Shown: positions 1 to 5,071, counted from the stretch's first letter. The stretch: 5,071 nt of DNA from an uncultured delta proteobacterium (GCA_903893335.1 CAITLX010000934.1:1-5071), one strand, 5' to 3'. Notes: generated from the sequence alone by a model not told the origin. Made by a program: numbers and translations.

Positions 1-2
1 CA

Positions 3-143
3 CGCGAGCTGGCCGGCCGCGATGTGGCGACTCATCGGGCCGCACTGAAGGCGCGTCGGGCCCAACTTGGACGAAGCGCTTCCGCACGATGTCGGACGGC
101 CGTCTGGGAATGGTACCGTTTCACGCTGGCCGCTCAGAAGTAG
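3..143 (+). CDS. Possible C-terminal end of a gene cut by the left window edge
   Basis: An open frame enters from the left edge and stops with TAG at 141-143, giving about 46 residues. The peptide is amphipathic and looks protein-like: it has an Arg/Ala/Leu-rich helical stretch (around ELAGRDVATHRAALKARRAQ) and an aromatic end, VWEWYRFTLAAQK. I do not recognise the family. It runs toward the minus-strand gene at 134-859, and the two would overlap tail to tail by 10 bp, a common arrangement. Against it, high-GC DNA keeps many frames open by chance, another plus frame is also open here, and only the last 46 codons are visible. Its start, size and function lie outside the window. Treat it as a candidate only. 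Confidence 0.35.
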   Translation, partial: RELAGRDVATHRAALKARRAQLGRSASARCRTAVWEWYRFTLAAQK

Positions 144-859
144 TCGACCGGATCCGGTCCCGGAACCGAGTCGTCGAAACCGAGTTCGCGCAGTCGCTTC
201 GACATCACGCGAGCCTTCGACGCGTGCGGCGCGAGCGTGAGCAGCAGATCGCTCAGGAGCAACCCCAGCGCATCTCGAGTAGCCTCGGCGAGTTCACGCA
301 GATGATTGACGTGCGGCTGAACCACCTTGGCCACGCCGCGCGGGGCCGCATACCATCCCTCGAACGGCGACCGGGTGTGCGCATAGTGTCGCACCATCGA
401 CATGCCGGCCGAGATGAACAGGCGGGCCTCCCCGCTCGCCTCGCGCCACGCGAGGGCGGCAGGGTCCGTGCTCCGCCCCTCCTCATCCTCGGCCATCGCC
501 GTGAAGATCCCCGCGTCCACCCCGAAGGCCACACGGAGCGCCTCGAACCGGGCGGCGTGGTAGTTCCGCAAGTCCTCGTGGGCGTGCCGAAGCCCGCGCG
601 TTTCCAGGAAGGCCTTGGGCAGGTCGACGAGCTCGTATACGCGGGGAGCAAGACCGCCTGGGGGCGGACCGATCGTCACGAGCGGCGCCGTCCCGCTCTT
701 CGGGTTGGACGCTGCTCGCGCAGCAGCACGGGTATCGGCGGCCTTCCGTGCCCCTGCGCGGCGCTTCTTCGTCACGGCTGCCTTCGCAGCCGCACCACGG
801 CGCTTGCGTGTGACCGCTGCCTTCTGGGCGGGCGCGAGTGCTGGCTTCTTCGTCGACAT
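134..859 (-). CDS. Unrecognised protein with histone H1-like basic repeat tail
   Basis: The 241-residue product belongs to no family I recognise. Residues 1-50 form a Lys/Ala/Arg-rich tail made of a 13-residue repeat: KAAVTRKRR at 13, KAAVTKKRR at 26 and a decayed KAADTRAAA at 39. Such tails resemble bacterial H1-like nucleoid proteins and would be expected to bind DNA or polyphosphate; that is inference. After a Pro/Gly linker (about 51-72), residues 73-241 look globular and largely helical, with an acidic patch (AMAEDEEGR, 121-129), a His/Arg-rich segment near 155-165 and a Leu-rich helix near 195-210. There is no signal peptide or clear membrane span. I chose the ATG at 859 because AAGGAGA sits 7 nt upstream; a GTG 21 nt further out (880) would place that ribosome binding site inside the gene. 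It is transcribed divergently from the integrase remnant and probably belongs to the same element. It could be a cargo gene or an element-encoded chromatin-like protein. Confidence 0.72.
   Translation of the reverse strand: MSTKKPALAPAQKAAVTRKRRGAAAKAAVTKKRRAGARKAADTRAAARAASNPKSGTAPLVTIGPPPGGLAPRVYELVDLPKAFLETRGLRHAHEDLRNYHAARFEALRVAFGVDAGIFTAMAEDEEGRSTDPAALAWREASGEARLFISAGMSMVRHYAHTRSPFEGWYAAPRGVAKVVQPHVNHLRELAEATRDALGLLLSDLLLTLAPHASKARVMSKRLRELGFDDSVPGPDPVDYF
761..823 (-). repeat. In-gene tandem repeat encoding basic 13-residue units
   Basis: Two similar 24-bp stretches (761-784 and 800-823 on the plus strand) are spaced exactly 39 bp apart. They encode the KAAVT[RK]KRR units of the minus-strand protein. 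A third, diverged unit lies next to them on the C-terminal side (lower coordinates). The 39-bp period equals 13 codons, so copy number can change without breaking the reading frame. The copies differ mostly by synonymous or conservative changes, which suggests selection for the basic tail. Confidence 0.6.
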
Positions 860-860
860 C

Positions 861-873
861 AACGTGTCTCCTT
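861..873 (-). promoter_or_regulatory. Ribosome binding site fixing the start at 859
   Basis: On the minus strand the leader reads GAAGGAGACACGTTG directly before ATG, a near-perfect Shine-Dalgarno sequence with 7-nt spacing. It decides between the ATG at 859 and the upstream GTG at 880 in favour of the ATG. Confidence 0.7.
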
Positions 874-910
874 CGCTCACTCAGCAACTTCTACGTACCC
901 GGCGCTACCA

Positions 911-1615
911 GCCTACGCCGGCGCCGTCTACCCGGCCAAGCTCATCGAGGCGAGCCCGCTGCCCAAAGGGTTCCTGCCGAAGGCCGAATCGAACAAGGCC
1001 AAGACGTACCTGTACCCCGACGAGGACGCGAAGCTCATGGCGTGCGGGGAGGTCCCGCTGGCCAGGCGCCTCTGCTACGGCCTGCTCATCCGAGAAGGCT
1101 TCCGCGTCTCCGAGCTGCTCGGTCTCACCTGGGCCAACGTCGATCTCGAGCGAGGCGTCGTCTACCTCGACGAGAACAAGACCGACGACCCGAGGAGCTG
1201 GGTGCTCGACCCCGGGGTCGTCGAGGGCCTGCGACGCTGGAAGGAACACTTCGCCTGGAGGGCGCTCCCGACCGCGCGGGTGCTGCGTGACCGACACGAC
1301 ACCGTGGCGGACCGCTTCGAGATGGCGGAGCTCCTGCGCGACGCGCTCCGCGAGGCCGGCGTCGACCGTCCTCAGCTCTTCGAGCGAACCGAGACCCGGA
1401 TGCCGCTGCGCGCCCACGACCTGCGCGCCAGCTTCGTCACGGTCAACCTGGCGCTCGGCAAGACCGAGGCGTGGATCACGGACCGCACGGGCCACCGTTC
1501 GTCCCAGATGATCTACCGGTACAAGCGCCAGGCCCGCACACACGCCGAGCTCGACCTCGGGGGGTTCCGGCCGCTCCACGAGGCCATCCCCGAGCTCGCG
1601 AAGGTCGGTCGCTGA
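911..1615 (+). pseudogene. 5'-truncated tyrosine recombinase (phage/island integrase)
   Basis: This is the catalytic domain of a tyrosine site-specific recombinase, which cuts and rejoins DNA at attachment sites through a phosphotyrosine link. Homology-like sequence begins near AVYPAKLIEASPLPKG and runs about 234 residues to the stop. The full active-site set is present in fragment numbering: Arg65 (GFRVSELLGL), Lys90 (DENKT beta-hairpin), His169 and Arg172 (AHDLR), His195 (TGH) and Tyr204 (MIYRYKR), the last nine residues after His195 as in XerD. The N-terminal SAM-like core-binding domain (usually 100 or more residues) is missing; upstream lies the minus-strand gene with its leader. No ATG, GTG or TTG occurs in frame from about 860 until the ATG at 1037, which would cut into the domain core, so I call it a pseudogene. 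The frame is open far upstream only because it is the shadow of the opposite gene. Its 3' end points at the tRNA-Lys gene, its likely former attachment target. An unusual live gene using a non-standard start is less likely. Confidence 0.8.
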
Positions 1616-1628
1616 GCAGCGTTCCCTG

Positions 1629-1649
1629 CCCCACGGTGCTGCCGTGGGG
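1629..1649 (+). terminator. Strong hairpin after the integrase, possible terminator
   Basis: A perfect 8-bp inverted repeat, CCCCACGG and CCGTGGGG, with a TGCTG loop begins 13 bp after the integrase stop codon. The placement fits a transcription terminator, but a G run follows it instead of a T tract, so it would not be a standard Rho-independent terminator. It might instead act as a recombination-region structure. Confidence 0.45.
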
Positions 1650-1706
1650 TGGGGGGCGGGCGCCTTCTTCTAGCCCCCGAAATCCCACTTCGGCAGGCCC
1701 GCTTGG

Positions 1707-1742
1707 AGCTGCATCCAAAACTGCATCCAGCTGCATCCAAAA
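1707..1742. repeat. Three phased CTGCATCCA direct repeats beside the tRNA
   Basis: CTGCATCCA occurs at 1709-1717, 1721-1729 and 1731-1739. The first and third copies share 14 identical bases, AGCTGCATCCAAAA, at 1707-1720 and 1729-1742, exactly 22 bp apart. Start-to-start distances of 12 and 10 bp put the copies on roughly one face of the helix. They lie between the integrase remnant and the tRNA 3' end, the position in which tyrosine integrases carry short arm-type binding repeats. The repeats are seen directly; the arm-site role is inference. No protein-coding explanation was found. Confidence 0.6.
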
Positions 1743-1762
1743 AGCGACCCGAAGCGCGCTTT
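1739..1762 (-). terminator. Rho-independent terminator of tRNA-Lys
   Basis: On the minus strand, AAAGCG pairs with CGCTTT across a 10-nt loop, and the 3' arm runs into a TTTTT stretch (AAAAA at 1739-1743 on the plus strand). It starts about 15 nt after the mature 3' end of the tRNA, a normal place for tRNA transcript termination. The stem is only six pairs, and part of the T run overlaps the third CTGCATCCA repeat, so the strength is uncertain. Confidence 0.5.
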
Positions 1763-1777
1763 CCTGAATGATTTCAG

Positions 1778-1850
1778 TGGGCCAAGACAGACTTGAACTG
1801 TCAGCCAACGGATTAAGAGTCCGCTGCTCTACCAATTGAGCTATTGGCCC
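1778..1850 (-). tRNA. tRNA-Lys (anticodon CUU)
   Basis: The 73-nt minus-strand sequence folds into a full cloverleaf. The acceptor stem is GGGCCAA with TTGGCCC (7 of 7 pairs) plus discriminator A. The D arm is GCTC/GAGC, with TA at positions 8-9. The anticodon stem is GCGGA/TCCGT, including one G-U pair, with loop CTCTTAA. The variable loop is 5 nt, and the T arm is GACAG/CTGTC around TTCAAGT. The loop places CTT at 34-36, which reads the AAG lysine codon favoured in a high-GC genome. CCA is not encoded (CTG follows), so it must be added after transcription. The gene is intact although an integrase remnant lies just beyond its 3' end, consistent with tRNA-targeted integration that rebuilds the gene. 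Confidence 0.96.
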
Positions 1851-1888
1851 GTCGCCCGACGGCCTTGGCCGACGACGAAGAGGACGGC

Positions 1889-1918
1889 CTTCTAAACACG
1901 AGGCCCGCCCGAGATCAA
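1889..1918 (-). promoter_or_regulatory. Candidate promoter for tRNA-Lys
   Basis: In the 95-bp gap upstream of the tRNA the minus strand carries TTGATC (1913-1918) as a possible -35 box and TAGAAG (1889-1894) as a possible -10 box, 18 bp apart. Each matches four of six sigma-70 consensus bases. Transcription would start some 30 nt before the mature tRNA. The match is modest, and read-through from the upstream operon is an alternative. Confidence 0.35.
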
Positions 1919-1924
1919 CCCGAA

Positions 1925-1942
1925 ACGGCGCGAGGGGGCCGT
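1925..1942 (-). terminator. Weak hairpin after the DUF5989 gene
   Basis: On the minus strand ACGGC pairs with GCCGT over an 8-nt loop, four bases after the DUF5989 stop codon, followed by TTTC. It could be a weak operon terminator, but the stem has only five pairs and the T run three bases. Confidence 0.25.
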
Positions 1943-1945
1943 GCG

Positions 1946-2137
1946 TCAGAAGAGCGAGTAGACGAAGGGCGCGAGGGGGGCGATGGCGTTGACCAGCGCG
2001 AGCACGCCGGCCAGCAGCAGCAGCACGCCGAAGACGGGGACGAAGCCGCCGAGGCGGTGCGCCCGGAGGGTCGCGACGGTGCGGGCCGCCGTGCGGGGCA
2101 CGACGAGCGCGGAGGAGTACCAGGGGCGGCCGGCCAT
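1946..2137 (-). CDS. DUF5989 (SxtK-like) small one-helix membrane protein
   Basis: This 63-residue protein has a short N-terminal cytosolic-looking part with several Arg residues (around 15-28), one hydrophobic span at about 31-55 (GFVPVFGVLLLLAGVLALVN) and the ending APFVYSLF. A single helix with an Ala-Pro-Phe-[IV]-Tyr-x-[LI]-Phe tail is the signature I associate with DUF5989 proteins, which sit beside carbamoyltransferases and include, as I recall, SxtK of the saxitoxin cluster. Their molecular role is not known; a membrane tether or partner for the carbamoyltransferase is inference. The start ATG overlaps the carbamoyltransferase stop by one base (TGATG), so it is probably translated by coupling; GGTGA just upstream is a weak ribosome binding site. 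The usual family length is about 50 residues, so this is slightly long at the N-terminus. The same frame stays open far upstream, but that part is a shadow of the carbamoyltransferase. Confidence 0.85.
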   Translation of the reverse strand: MAGRPWYSSALVVPRTAARTVATLRAHRLGGFVPVFGVLLLLAGVLALVNAIAPLAPFVYSLF

Positions 2138-3945
2138 CACTTCACCAGCACGCTGCGGTTGACGACGAGCACGTCCATGTCGGTCCTCGCAAACATGGTC
2201 ATCGCGTCGACGGGCGTCGACACGAGCGGGTAGCCGCTGGGGTTGTACGAGGTGTTGATGAGCACCGAGAGGCCGGTGCGCTGACCGTACGCCGTCAGCA
2301 GGCTGTGGAACAGCGGGGCCTCCTCGGCGGTGGCGACCTGCGCGCGGGTGGTGCCGTCGACGTGCAGGCCAGCCGCGACGCGCGCCGCGACCTCGGGGCG
2401 CACGCCGAACGCGTACTGCATCCACCGCGCGACGTGCAGGTGCTCGGGGGAAATCTCGAGGATGCGCGGTGCGTCCTCGAGCGTCATGGCGAGCGCGTAG
2501 GGGCGGAACGCCGCGCGCTCCTTGACCAGGCGGCTGAGCCGCTGCGCGAGCGGCACGTCGTCGGCGCGGATGAGGATCGAGCGGTTGCCGAGCGCGCGCG
2601 GGCCGAGCTCGAAGCGCCCCTGGTACCAGCCGACGATCGCCCCCTCGGCGAGGCGGCGGCTCACGTCGTCGCAGAGCGCCGCGTCGTCGGCGAACGTCTG
2701 GCGCGTCCACTTGCGCCCCTTCGAGACGACGCCGCGCTTGAGGTACGGGATGGCGTGCTCGGGGTCGAAGTGGTCGGCCAGCGCCACGTCGCTCGCCTCG
2801 TCGTACCCGGCGCCGAGGTAGGGGCCGTACGTCGTGGGGCCGGCCTGCGCCGCCGACTTGGTCGCGTCGTAGAAGAGCGCCGTGCTCACGGCGGTGCCGC
2901 CGTCGCCCGGGTCGGGCGGGATGTGCACGTTGCGGAACGGCCCGTCGCGCAGGATGCGCGAGTTGCAGACGCAGTTCATCGCGACGCCGCCGGCGTAGCA
3001 GAGGTTGTCGGACGGCACCTCGCGCTTGAGCCGCGCGCAAAGCTCGAGCACGCGCTCCTCGAGCACGAGCTGAAGGCTCGCCGCGACGTCGGCCCACCGC
3101 TGCGCGTCGGCGCTCACCTCGCCCTGCTCGCCGAACGACGCGAACGGGATGGGGTCGGTCGTCTTGCGAGCCGGACCGAAGGCGTCGGTGAGCTTCTTCG
3201 TGTAGGCGCCGCGGTAGAAGCTCTGGAAGTTGAAGTAGCTCTGATCGACCTGGTAGACCGTGTCGTCGGCGGGCAGGATGATCTTGCGGACCTCGTCGGC
3301 GTACTTGGGCGTGCCGAAGCCCGCCATCGCCATGGTGCTGCACTCGCTGTCGTTGGGCGAGAAGCCGAGCCACGCGGTGAACGCCGAGTACACGAGGCCG
3401 AGCGAGTTGGGGTACGCGACCTCGAGCACGCGCTCGACCAGCGGGCGCCCGTCCTTCCAGCTTCCGCGGTAGAGCGCGCTGCACGCCCAGTCGCCGACGG
3501 CGTCGACCACGAGGATCGCGGACTCATCGAAGCCCGACCCCATGAACGCCTGCACGGCGTGGCTGAAGTGGTGGCCGAGGTAGCTCACCTTGTCGGGGGC
3601 GACGTCGAGGCGCGACGAGATGGTGTCGATGGCCCAGAGCTTCTTGCCCAACCACGCCTTCATCGAGTTGACGAACTCGCGTCGCGAGCCGGGAAACGGC
3701 GCGAGCGCGGCGCACAGCACGCGCGAGAACTTCGCGTGCGGGTCCTCGTGGAACACGACCTGGTCGAGGTCCGCCGCCGAGAGGCTGGACTGATCGAGAC
3801 ACCAGCGCACCGCGTGGGTCGGGAAGTTGGCGTCGTGCTTCTGGCGGCTGAAGCGCTCCTCGGCCGAGGCGGCCACGACCTGGCCGTCGACGACGAGGCA
3901 GGCCGCGGAGTCGTGGTACCCGTACGAAACGCCGAGCACTTTCAT
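2137..3945 (-). CDS. O-carbamoyltransferase, NodU/CmcH/TobZ family
   Basis: Enzymes of this family use carbamoyl phosphate and ATP, through a carbamoyl-adenylate intermediate, to carbamoylate a hydroxyl of a natural product or sugar in the cytoplasm. The 602 residues match the usual size. The N-terminal ASKHA/Kae1-like domain (about 1-360) begins MKVLGVSYGYHDSA and carries metal-binding HHFSH at 125-129, DAVGD at 148-152, GGVAMNC at 319-325 and GDGGTA at 347-352. The C-terminal YrdC-like domain (about 430-602) has FELGPRALGNRS at 445-456, HVDGTTRAQ at 528-536 and NTSYN at 564-568. Two motifs depart from what I know of the family: the last is followed by PSGYPLV rather than a GEP[IV]V-type ending, and DAVGD replaces DG.G[DE]. 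The ATG at 3945 has GAGG 8 nt upstream, within the stop region of the preceding diiron gene. The stop overlaps the next start. The acceptor substrate cannot be told; no polyketide or peptide synthase genes are in the window. Confidence 0.93.
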   Translation of the reverse strand: MKVLGVSYGYHDSAACLVVDGQVVAASAEERFSRQKHDANFPTHAVRWCLDQSSLSAADLDQVVFHEDPHAKFSRVLCAALAPFPGSRREFVNSMKAWLGKKLWAIDTISSRLDVAPDKVSYLGHHFSHAVQAFMGSGFDESAILVVDAVGDWACSALYRGSWKDGRPLVERVLEVAYPNSLGLVYSAFTAWLGFSPNDSECSTMAMAGFGTPKYADEVRKIILPADDTVYQVDQSYFNFQSFYRGAYTKKLTDAFGPARKTTDPIPFASFGEQGEVSADAQRWADVAASLQLVLEERVLELCARLKREVPSDNLCYAGGVAMNCVCNSRILRDGPFRNVHIPPDPGDGGTAVSTALFYDATKSAAQAGPTTYGPYLGAGYDEASDVALADHFDPEHAIPYLKRGVVSKGRKWTRQTFADDAALCDDVSRRLAEGAIVGWYQGRFELGPRALGNRSILIRADDVPLAQRLSRLVKERAAFRPYALAMTLEDAPRILEISPEHLHVARWMQYAFGVRPEVAARVAAGLHVDGTTRAQVATAEEAPLFHSLLTAYGQRTGLSVLINTSYNPSGYPLVSTPVDAMTMFARTDMDVLVVNRSVLVK

Positions 3946-3958
3946 GTGCGATGCCTCA
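3946..3958 (-). promoter_or_regulatory. Ribosome binding site overlapping the diiron gene stop
   Basis: The minus strand reads CTCTGAGGCATCGCAC before the carbamoyltransferase ATG. GAGG, 8 nt from the ATG, shares bases with the diiron gene's TGA stop, so terminating ribosomes would sit on the next initiation site. This is direct evidence for translational coupling of the two genes. Confidence 0.6.
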
Positions 3959-4645
3959 GAGGTGCTTCAGGTGCGCGCTGTCGAACTCGACGACCCGGTG
4001 CTCGAGGCGGCGGCGCGCGGCGCGCGCCACGAACGGGCCGAGCAGGAAGTAGACGAGGCTCAAGAGCACGGTGGCGAGGCCGTCGACCATGCGCTTGCCG
4101 ACGCGCAGCCACGCCTCCCACGCGCGCGAGAGGCGCACCTTGACGAACTCGACGCGGATCTCGCCGGGCGAGGCGCCCATGCGCCGGAGCATGTCGTAGG
4201 TGAGGTGCACGTGCCCCTCCTCGTCGTCGATGATGCTCTTGAGCGCGTCGCGCAGCGGGCCCTCGGGCAAGGCGCCGCGCAGCAGGCGGAAGCGCTGCGT
4301 CGCGTCGAGCTCGCCGACGTTGACGAAGGCGAAGATCTTCCAGGCCGGATCGTCGGCGGCGTAGAGATCCTTGCGCTCGAAGTGCATGGGGCTCGACAGC
4401 CCGCCCGCGTACAGGCGCTGCACGCTGCCGAACACGTCGGCGTGGCACTCCTCTTCGAGGCCGTGGGTGAAGATGACCGCCTTGGTGCGCGGGTCCTCGA
4501 GCCGCTCGATGGCGCGGTGCAGGTGCCACACGCCGTCGGCCTCGGTGACCTGGAAGCCTCGGATGGCGCTCGCGACGCGCTCGGGCGAGCGCCAGGTCAG
4601 CGCGAGGCTGAGGCGGATCTTCAGGTTTTCGATCGCGCTCCACAT
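3956..4645 (-). CDS. Ferritin-like diiron-carboxylate protein with C-terminal membrane anchor
   Basis: This 229-residue helical protein shows the diiron ligand pattern of the ferritin-like superfamily: Glu35, Glu65-x-x-His68 (in HGLEEECHAD), Glu112 (in NVGELDA) and Glu142-x-x-His145 (in DDEEGHVH). Spacings of 30, 47 and 30 residues between the glutamates resemble Coq7 and rubrerythrin-type proteins, which activate oxygen or peroxide for hydroxylation or oxidation. Near the C-terminus a hydrophobic stretch at about 190-208 (TVLLSLVYFLLGPFVARAA), followed by an Arg cluster, suggests a membrane anchor or interfacial helix. There is no signal peptide. I chose the ATG at 4645, with GGGA about 8 nt and AAGG 2 nt upstream; a GTG at 4675 would add ten residues but has a poor ribosome binding site. 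Its TGA lies 10 bp before the carbamoyltransferase start and overlaps that gene's ribosome binding site, so the two are probably coupled. The substrate is unknown. Helix-1 ligand Glu35 is the least certain assignment. Confidence 0.82.
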   Translation of the reverse strand: MWSAIENLKIRLSLALTWRSPERVASAIRGFQVTEADGVWHLHRAIERLEDPRTKAVIFTHGLEEECHADVFGSVQRLYAGGLSSPMHFERKDLYAADDPAWKIFAFVNVGELDATQRFRLLRGALPEGPLRDALKSIIDDEEGHVHLTYDMLRRMGASPGEIRVEFVKVRLSRAWEAWLRVGKRMVDGLATVLLSLVYFLLGPFVARAARRRLEHRVVEFDSAHLKHL

Positions 4646-4710
4646 GGCCTTTTTCCCAGCTCCAACGGGTACCACCCGGCCCCGGAGGCGTAAAGAGGCG
4701 CACGCGGGCG

Positions 4711-5071
4711 CTAGCCGACCAGACGCCCTGCGCGGTAGTCCTCGAAAGCCCTGCGGATTTCGTCGTCGGTGTTCATCACGAACGGGCCGCGCCGCGCGAC
4801 CGGCTCGCCGATGGGAGCGGCCGCGAAGACGAGCACGCGCGAGGGCTCGAGCGCGCGCAGCGAGAGCGCCTCGCCCGGCCCGAGCACCGCCACGCTCCCC
4901 GCATCGACCTCGCGCCCGAGGTCGCCCACCGCCGCGCGCCCGGTCGCGACGACCAGCATCACGTTGTGCGCCGGGGCGAGGCGCGTGCGCAGCCGCGCGC
5001 CGGCCTCGAGCCGCGCGTCGAGCAGCGTCGGATCGACCGCGACGCCCGTCACGCCCCCGCGCGCGCCGCCG
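4711..5071 (-). CDS. Pirin family protein, C-terminal domain (5' end outside window)
   Basis: About 119 C-terminal residues are visible, and the frame is open to the window edge. They match the Pirin_C cupin domain, including the near-diagnostic ending GEPVARRGPFVMNT followed by DDEIRRAFEDYRAGR. Pirins are bicupin metal-binding proteins of roughly 230-300 residues; some act as quercetin 2,3-dioxygenases or redox sensors, many have no assigned substrate. The metal-binding His/Glu set lies in the N-terminal cupin, which is not seen here, so activity cannot be judged. A GTG at 5050-5052 could mimic a start, but the family length says that the gene continues beyond the edge. The gene lies 65 bp upstream of the diiron gene in the same direction with no clear terminator between, so co-transcription is possible but unproven; pirin genes are common and this may be a chance neighbour. 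Confidence 0.9.
   Translation of the reverse strand, partial: GGARGGVTGVAVDPTLLDARLEAGARLRTRLAPAHNVMLVVATGRAAVGDLGREVDAGSVAVLGPGEALSLRALEPSRVLVFAAAPIGEPVARRGPFVMNTDDEIRRAFEDYRAGRLVG

Noticed and set aside
89..910. N-terminal part of a 508-residue plus-strand frame that continues into the integrase
   Set aside because: It is antisense to the minus-strand gene with a strong ribosome binding site, is Arg-rich and low in motif content, and shows no SAM-like integrase domain. Only the part after about 911 is integrase.
1709..1739. CRISPR-like array
   Set aside because: Units of 9 bp with gaps of 1-3 bp are far too short for repeats and spacers.
1476..1835. 119-residue minus-strand frame crossing the CTGCATCCA repeats
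   Set aside because: It runs through the tRNA-Lys gene and the integrase antisense strand, so it is not a plausible gene.
1778..1850. Duplicated tRNA 3' end marking both attachment sites within the window
   Set aside because: I looked for a second copy of the tRNA 3' segment in 1-1777 and found none; the far site, if it exists, is outside the window.
2138..3484. Upstream part of the long minus-strand frame that contains the DUF5989 protein
   Set aside because: It is an Arg/Ala/Pro-rich shift frame of the carbamoyltransferase. Only the last 63 codons, from the ATG at 2137, are real.
2137..3945. TsaD or HypF assignment for the N-terminal Kae1-like fold
   Set aside because: Length, the YrdC-like C-terminal part with GPRALG, and the lack of HypF acylphosphatase and zinc-finger domains point to the NodU/CmcH family.
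2305..4143. 612-residue plus-strand open frame
   Set aside because: It lies antisense to the carbamoyltransferase and diiron genes. Its Ala/Arg/Val/Glu-rich content is typical of the shadow frame of GC-rich coding DNA, and the opposite strand has clear family motifs.
3827..4693. 288-residue plus-strand open frame
   Set aside because: It is the shadow of the diiron gene; composition and lack of motifs argue against coding.

Overview
The window is GC-rich (roughly 70% by eye) with strong G/C preference at third codon positions in its best-conserved genes. Together with the kind of integrase and the carbamoyltransferase neighbourhood, this suggests a myxobacterium (Myxococcota, Polyangia-like). 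That placement is an inference from composition and protein flavour, not from a marker gene. No stretch over 300 bases lacks a gene.

Left part (1 to about 1777) looks like the eroded end of an integrated element. It holds the tail of a possible plus-strand gene cut by the window edge (3-143), then a minus-strand unrecognised protein of 241 residues with a histone H1-like Lys/Ala/Arg tail built of 13-residue repeats (134-859). Next comes the headless catalytic half of a tyrosine recombinase (911-1615), which has all its catalytic residues but no N-terminal DNA-binding domain and no usable start. A strong hairpin follows it, then three phased copies of CTGCATCCA. All of this abuts the 3' end of an intact tRNA-Lys(CUU) gene on the minus strand (1778-1850). 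Integrase next to a tRNA 3' end is the classic geometry of tRNA-targeted integration.

Right part (1946-5071) is chromosomal-looking and entirely on the minus strand. In transcription order it contains the C-terminal cupin domain of a pirin family protein (cut by the right edge), a membrane-anchored ferritin-like diiron protein, a NodU/CmcH-type O-carbamoyltransferase of 602 residues, and a 63-residue one-helix membrane protein of the DUF5989 (SxtK-like) family. The last three are tightly packed. The diiron protein stop lies 10 bp before the carbamoyltransferase start and overlaps its ribosome binding site, and the carbamoyltransferase stop overlaps the DUF5989 start as TGATG. They are very likely one translationally coupled operon.

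The most interesting candidate system is this trio: a carbamoyltransferase paired with its DUF5989 partner but without the SxtJ-like protein that I recall usually accompanying them, and with a membrane-anchored diiron-carboxylate protein in front. A joint role in oxidising and carbamoylating a membrane-associated or secreted metabolite is a reasonable hypothesis; the substrate cannot be read from the sequence.
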